From Mycolicibacter sp. MU0102 (lineage in GTDB: Bacteria; Actinomycetota; Actinomycetes; Mycobacteriales; Mycobacteriaceae), in assembly GCF_963378105.1 (NCBI RefSeq), contig NZ_OY726398.1:186001-250000 (forward strand): DNA of 64,000 nucleotides. Reading direction: 5' to 3'. Position 1 is the first letter of the stretch, and each line of letters starts with the position of its first letter. The translations under genes and the position numbers were made by a program. Shown here in pieces: positions 17,223 to 26,042 of this stretch. Under the pieces are notes generated by a model that saw only the letters and a program-made list of their open reading frames with translations, was not told the DNA's origin and did not search any database.

Positions 17223-18476
17223 TCACGATGCCTCTGCTTGAGTCGGATGTTTATAGACCACACCGTCTTTCATGACGAAATCGACTTGGCCGGTCACCTC
17301 GATGTCGGTGAACGGGTTACCTGGCATGGCAACTAGATCGGCGATCTTGCCCTCGGCGATCACGCCGAGGTCGTCGAGTCGAAGCAGTTCGGCTGCCACG
17401 CTGGTCGCGGCTCGCAGGGCGCGCAGCGGGGTGATGCCGGTGGCGACCATCATCGGAAACTCGCGCCAGTTCTCGTCATGGGGGAACATGCCCGCGTCGG
17501 TGCCGAACGCGATCCGGACGTTGCTGGCCGCCAACCGTTCGGCGGTGTCCAGTAATGCGCCGCGATACTTTTCGAATTTGCGACGGGCATAGTCGGGGAC
17601 CATGGCCCAGAACGGATCGTCGTCGGCCAGTCGGGTGCCGAACAGGATCGCGTACTGGGTCGGCACCAGAAACACGCCGGCATCCTCCAGCATGCGTAAG
17701 GCTGCTGCTGAGGCGAGGTTCCCGTGCTCGATGCTGCGCACTCCGGCGCGCACCGCCCGCCGGATGCCGTCGTCGCCGTAGCTGTGCGGGGTGACCGGGA
17801 TGCCCAGATCGGTGGCAGTGGCGACCAGCGTGTCCATCTCGTCTTGGCTGTAGGTGGCGTGACCCGGGTCATCCGACGGAGACGAAAAGCCGCCGGTCGC
17901 CGCGAACTTGATCCAGTCGGCGCCGGCCCGAATTTCCTGGCGCACCCTGGTGCGGATCTCGTCGGGGCCGTCGGCTGCCGCGAGTTCCAGTGGCCGTGAC
18001 GCGCCTTGATACTCGTCGGCCATCAGGCCGCTGAAATCGCCGTGGCCCCCGCGCGCAGAGATCAGGTGCGGTGCCACCAGCATCCGTGGCCCCTCGACAA
18101 TGCCGGATGCCACCGCGTCCCGTAGGCCGATTGTTGGGTAGTCCAGGTCCGCACACCCGAGGTCGCGCACGGTGGTGAAACCGTTGTGCAGCAACGCCTG
18201 CAGCACCGGCAGTGCTTTCAACGCCTTGGCGGTGCTCGAGTCGGCGGCCAGGGCCGGCCTGACCGGTGGTATCACCGTGACGTGGGTGTGGCAGTCGATG
18301 AATCCGGGTGTCAGGGTGTGCCCGGTCAGATTCACCACCTGGGCATCCGCCGGGGGGTCGACCGCCTCAGCGACCTGCTGTATCCGCCCGTTGGCCACCA
18401 GTACCTGGCGCGGTGTCGCCGTGTCCGAGACTCCGTCCCACACGTCGGCGCCGGTGATCAAGGTCGTTGGGCTCAT
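17223..18476 (-). CDS. Amidohydrolase-family metal-dependent hydrolase
   Basis: The 417-residue protein starts at ATG 18476 behind GGAGG. It has the amidohydrolase plan: an N-terminal beta domain, then FIDCHTHV (first HxH metal ligands) near residue 75, WIKFAATGG (bridging Lys) near 190, VTPHSYGDDGI and SIEHGNLA (His ligands) near 230 and 250, FGTDAG (Asp ligand) near 330, and AEGKIADLVAMPGNPF near the end. This pattern is that of imidazolonepropionase/Xaa-Pro-dipeptidase-like members that open cyclic amides or cleave dipeptides. No signal peptide is visible. It is convergent with the FadE5 paralogue. The substrate cannot be assigned. Confidence 0.85.
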   Translation of the reverse strand: MSPTTLITGADVWDGVSDTATPRQVLVANGRIQQVAEAVDPPADAQVVNLTGHTLTPGFIDCHTHVTVIPPVRPALAADSSTAKALKALPVLQALLHNGFTTVRDLGCADLDYPTIGLRDAVASGIVEGPRMLVAPHLISARGGHGDFSGLMADEYQGASRPLELAAADGPDEIRTRVRQEIRAGADWIKFAATGGFSSPSDDPGHATYSQDEMDTLVATATDLGIPVTPHSYGDDGIRRAVRAGVRSIEHGNLASAAALRMLEDAGVFLVPTQYAILFGTRLADDDPFWAMVPDYARRKFEKYRGALLDTAERLAASNVRIAFGTDAGMFPHDENWREFPMMVATGITPLRALRAATSVAAELLRLDDLGVIAEGKIADLVAMPGNPFTDIEVTGQVDFVMKDGVVYKHPTQAEAS

Positions 18477-18534
18477 CGTGGTCGCCTCCTCGGGTCCCAC
18501 TAACCCGTCTCGCTGGCCTGTTACGCCCGAGGCG

Positions 18535-18591
18535 GTGGACACCCACACCAGAAAGTATCGGCTGCCCGACCATGACTACGCCATCGATTGA
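18535..18591 (+). pseudogene. 5' fragment duplicated from the gene at 19267
   Basis: These 57 bp read VDTHTRKYRLPDHDYAID followed by TGA. The first 54 bp match the start of the gene at 19267 at 45 of 54 positions, from the GTG onward, mostly with silent or conservative changes. The match stops at codon 18 and the reading then runs directly into AurF-like coding sequence. No ribosome site precedes it. This is best explained as the remnant of a second copy of that gene, cut by the deletion that also removed the front half of the AurF-like gene. Confidence 0.75.
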
Positions 18592-19194
18592 GCGACGGAG
18601 ACCCGGCATTCCCGGCTGTTCCTGCGGGTGATCGACCAGTTGCAGCCGAAGGCCCGCAGTCCCTTTGTCCCCCGCGGGCGGCTGGGCCGCTGGTTGGAGC
18701 TCCGCGCCGATTTCGCGCTCGTCCGCCGGCCGGCGTTGTTCACCACGCTGGTGCTCGGCGGCGAGGAAATCCCGGACCTGATGCAGAAGCGCGCCGCAGA
18801 GCATCCGGACACCGACCCGTTCCTGGCCGCCGTTAACCGCTACCACCGTCAAGAGGAAGCCCGGCACCTGTCCTTCGCTCGGCTGCGCATCCCCGAGATC
18901 TGGGCCGACACCACCTGGGGTGACCGCTTTGCGGTCCGTTATTTGGCGCCGCTGATTCTGCGGGAACTGTTCCACGAGCTGGTCCACCCCGGTGTATATG
19001 GCAGGGTGGGGTTGCCGAAATGGCGCACCTGGCGGGCGGTGCGCCGGCTGCCGCAGCGTCGTGAACTGCTGCACGAGGCCGTCCGGCCGGTGTTGAAAGC
19101 GCTGCTCGAAGGTGGCGCGCTGCGAGCGGGCGCCATCCCCAAGCCGTGGCGAACGCTGTGCCACGTCGACCGCGACGGACGACCCATCAGCTGA
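18592..19194 (+). pseudogene. AurF-like diiron oxygenase, N-terminally truncated
   Basis: From 18592 the frame reads ETRHSRLFLRVIDQL and continues for 200 residues to the stop at 19192-19194. It resembles the C-terminal two thirds of AurF-type diiron N-oxygenases (usual length about 300 residues). Two iron-ligand stretches are recognisable: QEEARHL near the middle and HELVHPG further on. The front part, with the first Glu ligand and its helices, is missing, and no good start codon or ribosome site exists (GTG 18628 is inside the fold). The break coincides with the duplicated 5' fragment just upstream. A short functional protein cannot be excluded, but loss of oxygenase activity is likely. Confidence 0.68.
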
Positions 19195-19266
19195 CGCGTC
19201 GGTACGGTGTCCGAAGGCGGGTGGCCGGCGCCCTGTGCCATCTGGGTCGACCCGGAAAGGTGGACC

Positions 19267-19761
19267 GTGGACACCCACACCCGGAAGTACCGGCTACCCG
19301 ATCGCGGCTACGCCATCGTTCGGTGGGCCCATGAGCTGGCCAAGGGTCGCGGCGCAGTCGTGGTTGAACCCGATATCGAGGGCATCCGCCGTCCCGGCGG
19401 TGCACTGACTTTCGTCGATGCAGCACCGTTCAAGACCCTGCCGGACGGGCCGCTGTCGGTGTTGCGCGAACTGCTCGACCTGGAAGCCCTGGAGCTACGC
19501 GCTTGGAGCAGGCGCGGGTTCGCCAGGTTTCGCAAGCGCGCCGCCGCCAAACAGGCCGAGCGGATCTGCCGAGAACAGGGCAGCGAAGCTGCCGTCGACT
19601 GGGTGCTGGCCAACGCCACCACCGATGAGGTGGATCTTGATGAGCTGCGGGACCGGCTCGGTGCGCGGCTGTACACCGCCGGCGGGCGCGACGAAGACTT
19701 CTACCGCGCCCAGGTAGGGCGCTGCATCGAGCACCGCCGACGGCGCCGGCTCGACGGCTGA
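19267..19761 (+). CDS. Hypothetical protein with Arg-rich C terminus
   Basis: The protein has 164 residues from GTG 19267 with GGAAAGG about 7 nt before it. I do not recognise the family. It begins VDTHTRKYRLPDRGYAI, has an Asp/Glu- and Leu-rich middle (VLRELLDLEALELRAW), an Arg/Lys-rich helix (RFRKRAAAKQAER), and ends in RHHRR-like basic residues. There is no signal peptide or membrane segment, so it should be cytosolic, perhaps nucleic-acid or partner binding through the basic helices. A decayed copy of its 5' end lies at 18535, which supports GTG 19267 as the real start and shows the gene was once duplicated here. Confidence 0.65.
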   Translation: MDTHTRKYRLPDRGYAIVRWAHELAKGRGAVVVEPDIEGIRRPGGALTFVDAAPFKTLPDGPLSVLRELLDLEALELRAWSRRGFARFRKRAAAKQAERICREQGSEAAVDWVLANATTDEVDLDELRDRLGARLYTAGGRDEDFYRAQVGRCIEHRRRRRLDG

Positions 19762-19769
19762 GCCCCGAC

Positions 19770-20525
19770 TCAGCTGCGGCGCTGCCGAACCTTGTAGGTG
19801 GACGGCCACGACACCCGGGTGTCGTCGCCTGACAGCGGTGTTCCCTTGGTGCCGACGGTGACGTTGTAGGCCTGTTCGCCGGGGCCTAGTTCACGGTTGG
19901 CGTGTTCGGTGGCCAGGTAGTACAGCTGGTCGATCTCCAGGTCGACGAAGGCGACAAAGCTGGTCTTGCGGACCGCATCGCCGAAGCCGGCGGTCATGCG
20001 ATCCGACAGGATGCGCGATGCGATCGCCGCCGCGGCCAGGACCGCGAACGGAATGACCCAGGAGCACAGGTAGCTCAGCGGCGTGCCGGCGTCGGGCAAC
20101 AGGATCGCGGCGATTACCGCCGAGACGAATGTTGCCGTCACAGCGCCCAGCCAGATCCACCTCACCCGATTCACGATGGGGCCGAACAGGTCGGATTGCG
20201 CCACTGCCGCCGGCAGATCCGCCTTCACGACGGCTTCCACCACGGATCTGCCCAGAACCATGCTGGCGAGCAGCGTCGCGAGCAGTCCGGCGAAACTCAA
20301 CGCCAGCAGCCGGGGTTGCGCCCCGGTGAACGCCGGCGGCAGCACCGCCAGCACCGCGAACGTCGCAACGGCACCGATACTCACGGGCCGTGCCGACGCG
20401 TCGCGGCTGCTGACCGCGACGGTGAACGCGACAGTCAGCGCCACCGCCGCCGCGATCACCGGCGGCGCATTTCCCACCAGCACCCAATACACCGCCCAGG
20501 GTGCAAACCACACCAGCACGCCCAC
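19770..20525 (-). CDS. Integral membrane protein with cytosolic C-terminal tail
   Basis: The 251-residue protein has about six hydrophobic segments in its first 175 residues, including VLVWFAPWAVYWVLVG, LLALSFAGLLATLLASMVLG, WIWLGAVTATFVSAVIAAI and WVIPFAVLAAAAIAS. A polar C-terminal tail of about 75 residues ends STYKVRQRRS. No catalytic motif is visible and I do not recognise the family. It is convergent with the gene at 19267 (8-bp gap). The most upstream GTG (20525) was used; a later start would remove the first helix. Confidence 0.65.
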   Translation of the reverse strand: MGVLVWFAPWAVYWVLVGNAPPVIAAAVALTVAFTVAVSSRDASARPVSIGAVATFAVLAVLPPAFTGAQPRLLALSFAGLLATLLASMVLGRSVVEAVVKADLPAAVAQSDLFGPIVNRVRWIWLGAVTATFVSAVIAAILLPDAGTPLSYLCSWVIPFAVLAAAAIASRILSDRMTAGFGDAVRKTSFVAFVDLEIDQLYYLATEHANRELGPGEQAYNVTVGTKGTPLSGDDTRVSWPSTYKVRQRRS

Positions 20526-20591
20526 GCACGGCAGTATAGGGGCTTACCGTTGTGGCAACGGCAAGGTGAACTGATCTGGGGCGCTACCCGA

Positions 20592-22064
20592 TCAGGCGTC
20601 CAGCGTGTAGCCCATCGGCATCAGCACGCTCTTCTGCTGGGTGAAGTGCTCGACGCCCTCTTTGCCGTTCTCCCGGCCGATACCGGAGTTCTTGAAGCCG
20701 CCGAACGGGCAGCACGGGTCAAAGGCGTACCAGTTGATTCCGTAGGTACCGGTGCGGATCTTGTTCGCGATCTCGATCCCGCGCGGGACATCGGAGGTCC
20801 ACACGCTGCCGGCCAGCCCGTACACCGAGTCGTTGGCGATCGCGACCGCGTCGTCCTCGGTGCCGTAGGCGATGATCGACAGCACCGGCCCGAAGATCTC
20901 CTCCTGGGCGATGGTCATGGAGTTGTCCACGTCGGCGAACACCGTCGGCTCCACGAAGAAGCCGGAGTCCAGACCCGCGGGGCGGCCGCCGCCGCAGACC
21001 AGCCGGGCGCCCTCCTCGATGCCCTTGGCGATGTAGCCCTCGACCCGCTCGCGCTGCTTTTCGCTGATCAGCGAACCGATCTGGGCGCCCGGGTCATCCG
21101 GCAGGCCGACCGGAAGCGCGGTGACGAAGTTCTTGACCGCCTCCACGACTTCCTCGTAGCGCGAGCGCGGCGCCAGGATGCGGGTCTGGGCCACACAGGC
21201 CTGCCCGGTGTTCATGATCCCGGAGAACACCAGCATGGGGATCGCCGATGCCAGGTCGACGTCTTCGAGCACGATGGACGCCGACTTGCCGCCGAGCTCC
21301 AGCGTGCACGGCTTGAGCAGGTCCGCGGCGCGCTTGCCGATCTCCTTGCCGACGGCCGAGCTGCCGGTGAAGGAGAAGATGTCCACATCCGGGTTGGAGG
21401 TCAGTGCCTGACCGGTCTCAGCGCCGCCCGGCACCACCGACAGCACGCCTTCCGGCAGGCCCGCGTCGGCGAACGCCTGTGCCAGCAGGTTCGCGCTGAA
21501 CGGCGTCTCGGCAGCAGGCTTGAGCACCACCGTGCAGCCGGCCAGCAGAGCCGGTCCCAGCTTGTTGACCGCCAGGAACAGCGGCACGTTCCACGCCACG
21601 ATCGCGCCGACCACGCCGATCGGTTCGCGGCGCACGATGGTCTGGCCGTAGGCGCCGGTGCGGACCTCCTCCCAGCTGACCTCGTCGGCGGCGGGGCCGG
21701 CGAAGAAGTTCAGGGCGCCCAGCGAGCTCATCCAGTGCATCGTCTCGACGCTCAGCGGGGGCTGGCCGGTCTCGGCGCCCAGCAGCGCGGTGAACTGGTC
21801 CTTGCGCTCTTCCATCAGCTTGATCGCGGCGGCGATCACCGCGGCCCGCTCGGCCGGCGGGGTCGACGGCCACGGGCCGGAGTCAAACGCGGTGCGCGCG
21901 GCGGCCACCGCGGCGTCCACATCGCCCTTGGCTGCCAGCGGCACCTTGCCGACATACTCGCCGGTGGCCGGGCTGTGAACTTCGATCACCCGATCGGTGG
22001 ACGGGGCGGTCCACTTGCCGCCGATGAAGAGGGTGTCGTATTCGGTGATGCTGGAGTCGGTCAT
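20592..22064 (-). CDS. NAD(P)-dependent aldehyde dehydrogenase (Rv0223c-like)
   Basis: The 490-residue enzyme oxidises an aldehyde to the acid. The catalytic Cys is in NTGQACVAQTR and the general-base Glu in LELGGKSAS; the nucleotide loop is FTGSSAVGKEIG; the family end EEIFGPVLSII is present. ATG 22064 was preferred to GTG 22073 because AGGG lies at a good distance from it. The gene order (aldehyde dehydrogenase, methyltransferase, then a divergent glycosyltransferase) matches Rv0223c-Rv0225. A KstR-type box lies 32 bp before the start, so it is probably induced with sterol catabolism, perhaps for an aldehyde from a sterol side chain; the substrate is inference. Confidence 0.88.
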   Translation of the reverse strand: MTDSSITEYDTLFIGGKWTAPSTDRVIEVHSPATGEYVGKVPLAAKGDVDAAVAAARTAFDSGPWPSTPPAERAAVIAAAIKLMEERKDQFTALLGAETGQPPLSVETMHWMSSLGALNFFAGPAADEVSWEEVRTGAYGQTIVRREPIGVVGAIVAWNVPLFLAVNKLGPALLAGCTVVLKPAAETPFSANLLAQAFADAGLPEGVLSVVPGGAETGQALTSNPDVDIFSFTGSSAVGKEIGKRAADLLKPCTLELGGKSASIVLEDVDLASAIPMLVFSGIMNTGQACVAQTRILAPRSRYEEVVEAVKNFVTALPVGLPDDPGAQIGSLISEKQRERVEGYIAKGIEEGARLVCGGGRPAGLDSGFFVEPTVFADVDNSMTIAQEEIFGPVLSIIAYGTEDDAVAIANDSVYGLAGSVWTSDVPRGIEIANKIRTGTYGINWYAFDPCCPFGGFKNSGIGRENGKEGVEHFTQQKSVLMPMGYTLDA

Positions 22065-22095
22065 GGGCGTCACCCTACCTAGCCGACCGGCGGAT

Positions 22096-22109
22096 TAGAA
22101 CACGTTGCA
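22096..22109. promoter_or_regulatory. KstR-type operator upstream of aldehyde dehydrogenase
   Basis: The sequence TAGAACACGTTGCA fits TnnAACnnGTTnnA at every fixed position. It lies 32 bp before the aldehyde dehydrogenase ATG, in the 54 bp that separate it from the methyltransferase gene on the same strand. It differs by a single base from the complement of the site at 13771-13784, so two units 8 kb apart share almost the same operator. Confidence 0.7.
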
Positions 22110-22118
22110 GTCAATCTG

Positions 22119-22889
22119 TTAGCCGGGCTGCAGGACCAGCACCAGATTGCTCACACCGAACTCGCGAATGCCCGGCACTTTCGCCATCGACCACGCCCAT
22201 CGCGGGTGATAACGGGGGAAAGCCGCAACCAGGGCACCGGTGTGGCGGGCCCAGTCCAACCCCTCGGCGGCCGACACCGCGAACAATGACGAGCCGTAGT
22301 TGTTCTTCGGTGGGTGGCCGTGTCGGCGGGTGTAGCGCCGGGCGGCGCGCGGCCCGCCCAGATAGTGCGTCAGGCCCATCTCGTGGCCGCCGAACGGGCC
22401 CAGCCACACCGTGTAGGACAGCACCACCAGCCCGCCGGGCCGGGTGACCCGCAGCATCTCGTGGCCGAGCTGCCAGGGCCGTGGCACGTGCTCGGCGACG
22501 TTGGACGACAGGCAGATGTCCACGCTGGCGTCGGCGAACGGCAGGGCCATCCCCGAGGCCCGTACGAACGTGCCCGGCGACGAGGCGGAACCCGCGGCGT
22601 GCATCGCGTGCATTTCTCCGGGGTCGGGTTCCACGCCCACATAGCGCAGCCCGGCGTCGGCGAACGCGGTGGCGAAATAGCCCGGCCCGCCGCCGACGTC
22701 GAGCACGGTCTTGCCGGCCGGATCGTCGCCACGCGCCCCCCGCCACAGCTCGGTGACCATCGCGGCGGTGTCGTCGGCCAGCGCACCGTAGAACCGGGCC
22801 GGCGCGCTCTGCTCGTAGCGGAACTGGGACAGCAGGCGCACCGAACGGGCCAGCGTCGCGCGTCGCGCGAATAGGTCGGTGGCAGCCAC
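22119..22889 (-). CDS. SAM-dependent methyltransferase (Rv0224c-like)
   Basis: The 256-residue class I methyltransferase starts at GTG 22889. The SAM-binding motif VLDVGGGPGYFA is near residue 65, with the acidic residue of motif II in YVGVEPDP near 85 and the post-motif ADASVDICLSSNVAEHV near 135. There is no signal peptide. It sits between the Rv0223c-like aldehyde dehydrogenase and a divergent glycosyltransferase, as in M. tuberculosis, where the region is associated with cell-envelope glycan genes. The methyl acceptor is unknown; a lipid or sugar intermediate is inferred from neighbours. Confidence 0.85.
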   Translation of the reverse strand: MAATDLFARRATLARSVRLLSQFRYEQSAPARFYGALADDTAAMVTELWRGARGDDPAGKTVLDVGGGPGYFATAFADAGLRYVGVEPDPGEMHAMHAAGSASSPGTFVRASGMALPFADASVDICLSSNVAEHVPRPWQLGHEMLRVTRPGGLVVLSYTVWLGPFGGHEMGLTHYLGGPRAARRYTRRHGHPPKNNYGSSLFAVSAAEGLDWARHTGALVAAFPRYHPRWAWSMAKVPGIREFGVSNLVLVLQPG

Positions 22890-23012
22890 CGAGCCAGCCT
22901 AGAACCCGGCCTTGAACCCGCCGAGGGTGAAGGTGGCCGCACGCCGGGGGTCGAACGTGCAGCTGGCTTCATGCTCGGCGAGGCTTGGAGCCGGCCGACT
23001 ACCCTGGTCGGG

Positions 23013-24167
23013 GTGTCTGCCGTCCGCTCCGTCCTGCTGCTGTGTTGGCGTGACACCGGGCACCCGCAGGGCGGCGGCAGCGAGACCTACCTGCAGCGCA
23101 TCGGCGCCGAGCTGGCCGCCGCCGGCGTCGCGGTCACCCTGCGCACCGCCCGCTACCCGGGCGCGCCCAAACACGAGGTCGTCGACGGCGTGCGGATCAG
23201 CCGGCGCGGCGGGCCCTACACCGTGTACCTGTGGGCGGGGGCGGCCATGGTGGCCGCTCGGTTCGGCCTCGGTCAGCTGCGGCGGGTGCGGCCCGACGCC
23301 GTGGTCGACACCCAGAACGGGTTGCCCTTCCTGGCCCGACTCGCTTACGGGCGCCGGGTGGCGGTACTGGTGCACCACTGCCACCGCGAGCAGTGGCCGG
23401 TGGCCGGGCCGGTGCTGAGCAGGATCGGCTGGATGGTGGAGTCGAGACTGTCGCCCTGGCTGAACCGCCGCAATCAATACCTGACCGTGTCACTGCCCTC
23501 GGTGCGCGACCTGATCGAGCTGGGAGTGGGCCCCGAGCGCATCGCGGTGGTGCGCAACGGCCTCGACGAGGCGCCGCCGGCGACGCTGACCCAGCATCGA
23601 TCGCCGACGCCGCGGGTGGTGGTGCTGTCCCGCCTGGTGCCGCATAAGCAGATCGAGGACGCGCTGGACGCGGTTGCGGCGCTGCGTGCCGAAGTACCGG
23701 GCCTGCACCTCGATGTCATCGGCGGAGGCTGGTGGAGCGACCGACTGGTGGAGCACACCGCCGAGCTGGGGATCACCGACGCGGTCACCTTCCACGGGCA
23801 CGTCGACGAGGTCACGAAACACGAACTCGTGCAACAGGCGTGGGTACACGTGTTGCCGTCCCGCAAAGAGGGCTGGGGCCTGGCCGTCATCGAGGCGGGC
23901 CAGCACGGGGTGCCCACCATCGGCTACCGGTCCTCCGGTGGGCTGTCCGATTCGATCGTCGACGGGGTCACCGGGATGTTGGTCGACGACCGCGACGAGC
24001 TCGTCGAGCAACTGCGGCGACTGCTGGCGGACGCGGTGCTGCGCGAGCAGCTCGGCGCCAAGGCGCAGGACCGCAGCGCCGAATTCTCCTGGCGGCAAAG
24101 CGCCGAAGGTTTGCATACGGTGCTGGCGGCCGTCCGAGAACGTCGCTACATCAGCGGCGTGGTCTGA
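23013..24167 (+). CDS. GT4-type glycosyltransferase (Rv0225-like)
   Basis: GTG 23013 gives 384 residues, which equals the length I recall for Rv0225. It is a GT-B fold enzyme of family GT4. The N-terminal domain has TGHPQGGGSETYLQRIGAEL, a glycine-rich acceptor-side loop. The C-terminal domain has VVVLSRLVPHKQ, then HVLPSRKEGWGLAVIEAGQHGVP, whose EGWGLAVIEA is the E-x7-E donor-binding motif. No membrane helix is evident, so it acts at the cytoplasmic face. The following Rv0226c-Rv0228-like genes encode membrane proteins and an acyltransferase, so a role in making a decorated envelope glycan is likely but not established. Confidence 0.86.
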   Translation: MSAVRSVLLLCWRDTGHPQGGGSETYLQRIGAELAAAGVAVTLRTARYPGAPKHEVVDGVRISRRGGPYTVYLWAGAAMVAARFGLGQLRRVRPDAVVDTQNGLPFLARLAYGRRVAVLVHHCHREQWPVAGPVLSRIGWMVESRLSPWLNRRNQYLTVSLPSVRDLIELGVGPERIAVVRNGLDEAPPATLTQHRSPTPRVVVLSRLVPHKQIEDALDAVAALRAEVPGLHLDVIGGGWWSDRLVEHTAELGITDAVTFHGHVDEVTKHELVQQAWVHVLPSRKEGWGLAVIEAGQHGVPTIGYRSSGGLSDSIVDGVTGMLVDDRDELVEQLRRLLADAVLREQLGAKAQDRSAEFSWRQSAEGLHTVLAAVRERRYISGVV

Positions 24168-24179
24168 GGCAGTAGCTCG

Positions 24180-25511
24180 CTAAGCAGTGCGTGGCCAGGG
24201 TTGGAGCTGCTCGATTTGAGCGGCGAGGCCTAGCAGGGTCCGCTCCGACCCGGGTTTGCCGACCAACTGCACGCCGACGGGCAGGCCGCGGCGGTCGAGT
24301 CCGGCGGGCACGTTCATCGCGGGCCAACCGATGATGTTCCACGGTGCGGCGAAGGGGGCGTAGCGAGCGTTGGTGACCAACGAGGTGAGCCAGCCCCGCT
24401 GCGCCCATCGCCGTGATCTGATCGGCGGTTGAGCCAGCGTCGGCGTGACCAGGACGTCGGTGTCGGCGAAGAAGTCCAACGCGCGCTGCCGCCACACTTC
24501 GCGTCCCCTGGGGTTCGCAAGACCCCGCTTCACGACGGCGTCTCCGATCCGCACGTGAATGCGGTTGCGGCGCTCCAATAAGGAGGCGTTCGTCGAGGCG
24601 TGTGCATCGGCAGCAGCTCCCGCCGTCCACAACGCCAGTGCGGTCGTGTTCATCAGCGTGGCCGGGTAACGCGGGGTCGCCGACCGAATGAGGTGGCCGC
24701 TGCGAAGAAGACCGGTAGTCCGAGAGACCGCCTCAGCCCAACCGCGTGCTACCGGCGTCGCGAGGCTGGGAGTCGAAGTCGACACAGCGATCCGCAGGGT
24801 GGGCGGATCGATCAGTGTCGCGGCGTCGGGATCGTCGGCCAGGACCGAGAACATCAGCGCGGCATCTGCGACCGTGGTCGTAAGCGGTCCGTTCTCCGAC
24901 ATCCCTCCCCAGGATGTGTGCGCTTCGCCGACCGGCACCACCCCGTGACCAGGCTTGAGGCCTACCAATCCGCAGCATGCAGCCGGGATCCGAATCGAGC
25001 CCATGCCGTCGTTGCCGTGGGCCATCGGTACCGCTCCCGATGCGACCGCAGCCGCGGATCCCCCGGACGAGCCGCCCGGCGTCCGCTCCGGATTCCAGGG
25101 ATTGCGAGTGACGCCGAAGGCCGAATCGGTTGCGCCCCAGATGCAGAGCTCGGGAACGCGAGTCAGCCCGACGATCACCGCGCCGGCAGCCCGAAGGCGA
25201 CGAACGACCTCGTGATCGGTTGTTCGAGGTGCCGCGCTGGTGGCCAGCGAGCCGTCCCGCATCGGTTCCCCGGCTACGGCGATGTTGTCCTTGATGGCAA
25301 TCGGAACGCCCGCCAAAGGAAGCGAACCGCGATCGTCGCGGGCGTCGATCGCGTCCGCCTCGGCCAGCGCGGCGTCGTTGCGGATCACCTGCCACGCGTT
25401 GAAGGCCGGCTGGGTCTGTTCGATCCGGTGCAGCGCCTGCTGTGTGGCGGCTCGGGCCGTCAGTGATCCGCTCTGAACTGCGGCCGCAATCTCGGTCGCG
25501 GTGAAGTCCAC
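24180..25511 (-). CDS. Amidase-signature-family amidase
   Basis: The 443-residue amidase signature enzyme hydrolyses an amide to acid and ammonia. The Ser-cisSer-Lys triad is readable: Lys74 in AIKDNI, the cis-Ser in GGSSGGS near 148, and the nucleophile Ser near 172 in GMGSIRIPAA. That motif has Met-Gly where many members have Gly-Gly. The C-terminal blocks PWNIIGWPAMNVPAG and PVGVQLVGKPGSE are also typical. It lies inside a locus that is otherwise collinear with Rv0225-Rv0226c, so it is an insertion relative to that order. The substrate is unknown. The gene is convergent with the glycosyltransferase (12-bp gap). Confidence 0.86.
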   Translation of the reverse strand: MDFTATEIAAAVQSGSLTARAATQQALHRIEQTQPAFNAWQVIRNDAALAEADAIDARDDRGSLPLAGVPIAIKDNIAVAGEPMRDGSLATSAAPRTTDHEVVRRLRAAGAVIVGLTRVPELCIWGATDSAFGVTRNPWNPERTPGGSSGGSAAAVASGAVPMAHGNDGMGSIRIPAACCGLVGLKPGHGVVPVGEAHTSWGGMSENGPLTTTVADAALMFSVLADDPDAATLIDPPTLRIAVSTSTPSLATPVARGWAEAVSRTTGLLRSGHLIRSATPRYPATLMNTTALALWTAGAAADAHASTNASLLERRNRIHVRIGDAVVKRGLANPRGREVWRQRALDFFADTDVLVTPTLAQPPIRSRRWAQRGWLTSLVTNARYAPFAAPWNIIGWPAMNVPAGLDRRGLPVGVQLVGKPGSERTLLGLAAQIEQLQPWPRTA

Positions 25512-25616
25512 GCCGAGACCCTATCGCCTGGCACGCCTCGGTCGGCGTCGATTCCCACCGGTTAGCGGCCTGCTTCATACTGGTAAGAGGTTGTGCAGAC
25601 ACGTGGAGGTGCACCG

Positions 25617-26042
25617 GTGACCGACGACCACCCCGCTCCTGTGCTGCTCTATGACGGTGTCTGCGGAATCTGCAATCGATCGGTGCAGAGCATCCTGCGG
25701 TTCGACCGGCGCGGCACCCTGCGATTTGCGGCATTGGAAAGTGACTTCGCGCGCGCGATCATCGAGCGTCATCCGGAGCTGCGGAACGTTGACTCGATGG
25801 TGTTCGTGGAGAACCCCGGCCGGCCCGATGAGCACATCGATGTTCGATCGGCGGCCGCCCTGCGGGTGCTGAGCTATCTGGGCGGGCCCTTCCGGCTACT
25901 GCTCGCGGCACACATCATCCCGGCAGGACTGCGTGACTGGCTCTACGACCGCTTCGCCGCCGTCCGTTATCGGTTGGGTGGTCGGCACGACACCTGTCCC
26001 ATCCCCGGACCGGGCGTGCGGGCCCGCTTCCTGGACGCTTAG
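25617..26042 (+). CDS. DCC-family (DUF393) thiol-disulfide oxidoreductase-like protein
   Basis: The 141-residue protein starts at GTG 25617 with GGAGG 7 nt upstream. The defining motif is YDGVCGICNRSV, giving DxxCxxC with Cys16 and Cys19. The segments RFAALES and IDVRSAAALRVLSYLGG are also family features. One Leu/Ile-rich stretch near residue 100 may be membrane-associated. A thioredoxin-like redox role is assumed for the family but few members are characterised. The stop TAG is followed directly by the GTG of the PhzF-like gene, so the two are co-translated. Confidence 0.8.
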   Translation: MTDDHPAPVLLYDGVCGICNRSVQSILRFDRRGTLRFAALESDFARAIIERHPELRNVDSMVFVENPGRPDEHIDVRSAAALRVLSYLGGPFRLLLAAHIIPAGLRDWLYDRFAAVRYRLGGRHDTCPIPGPGVRARFLDA

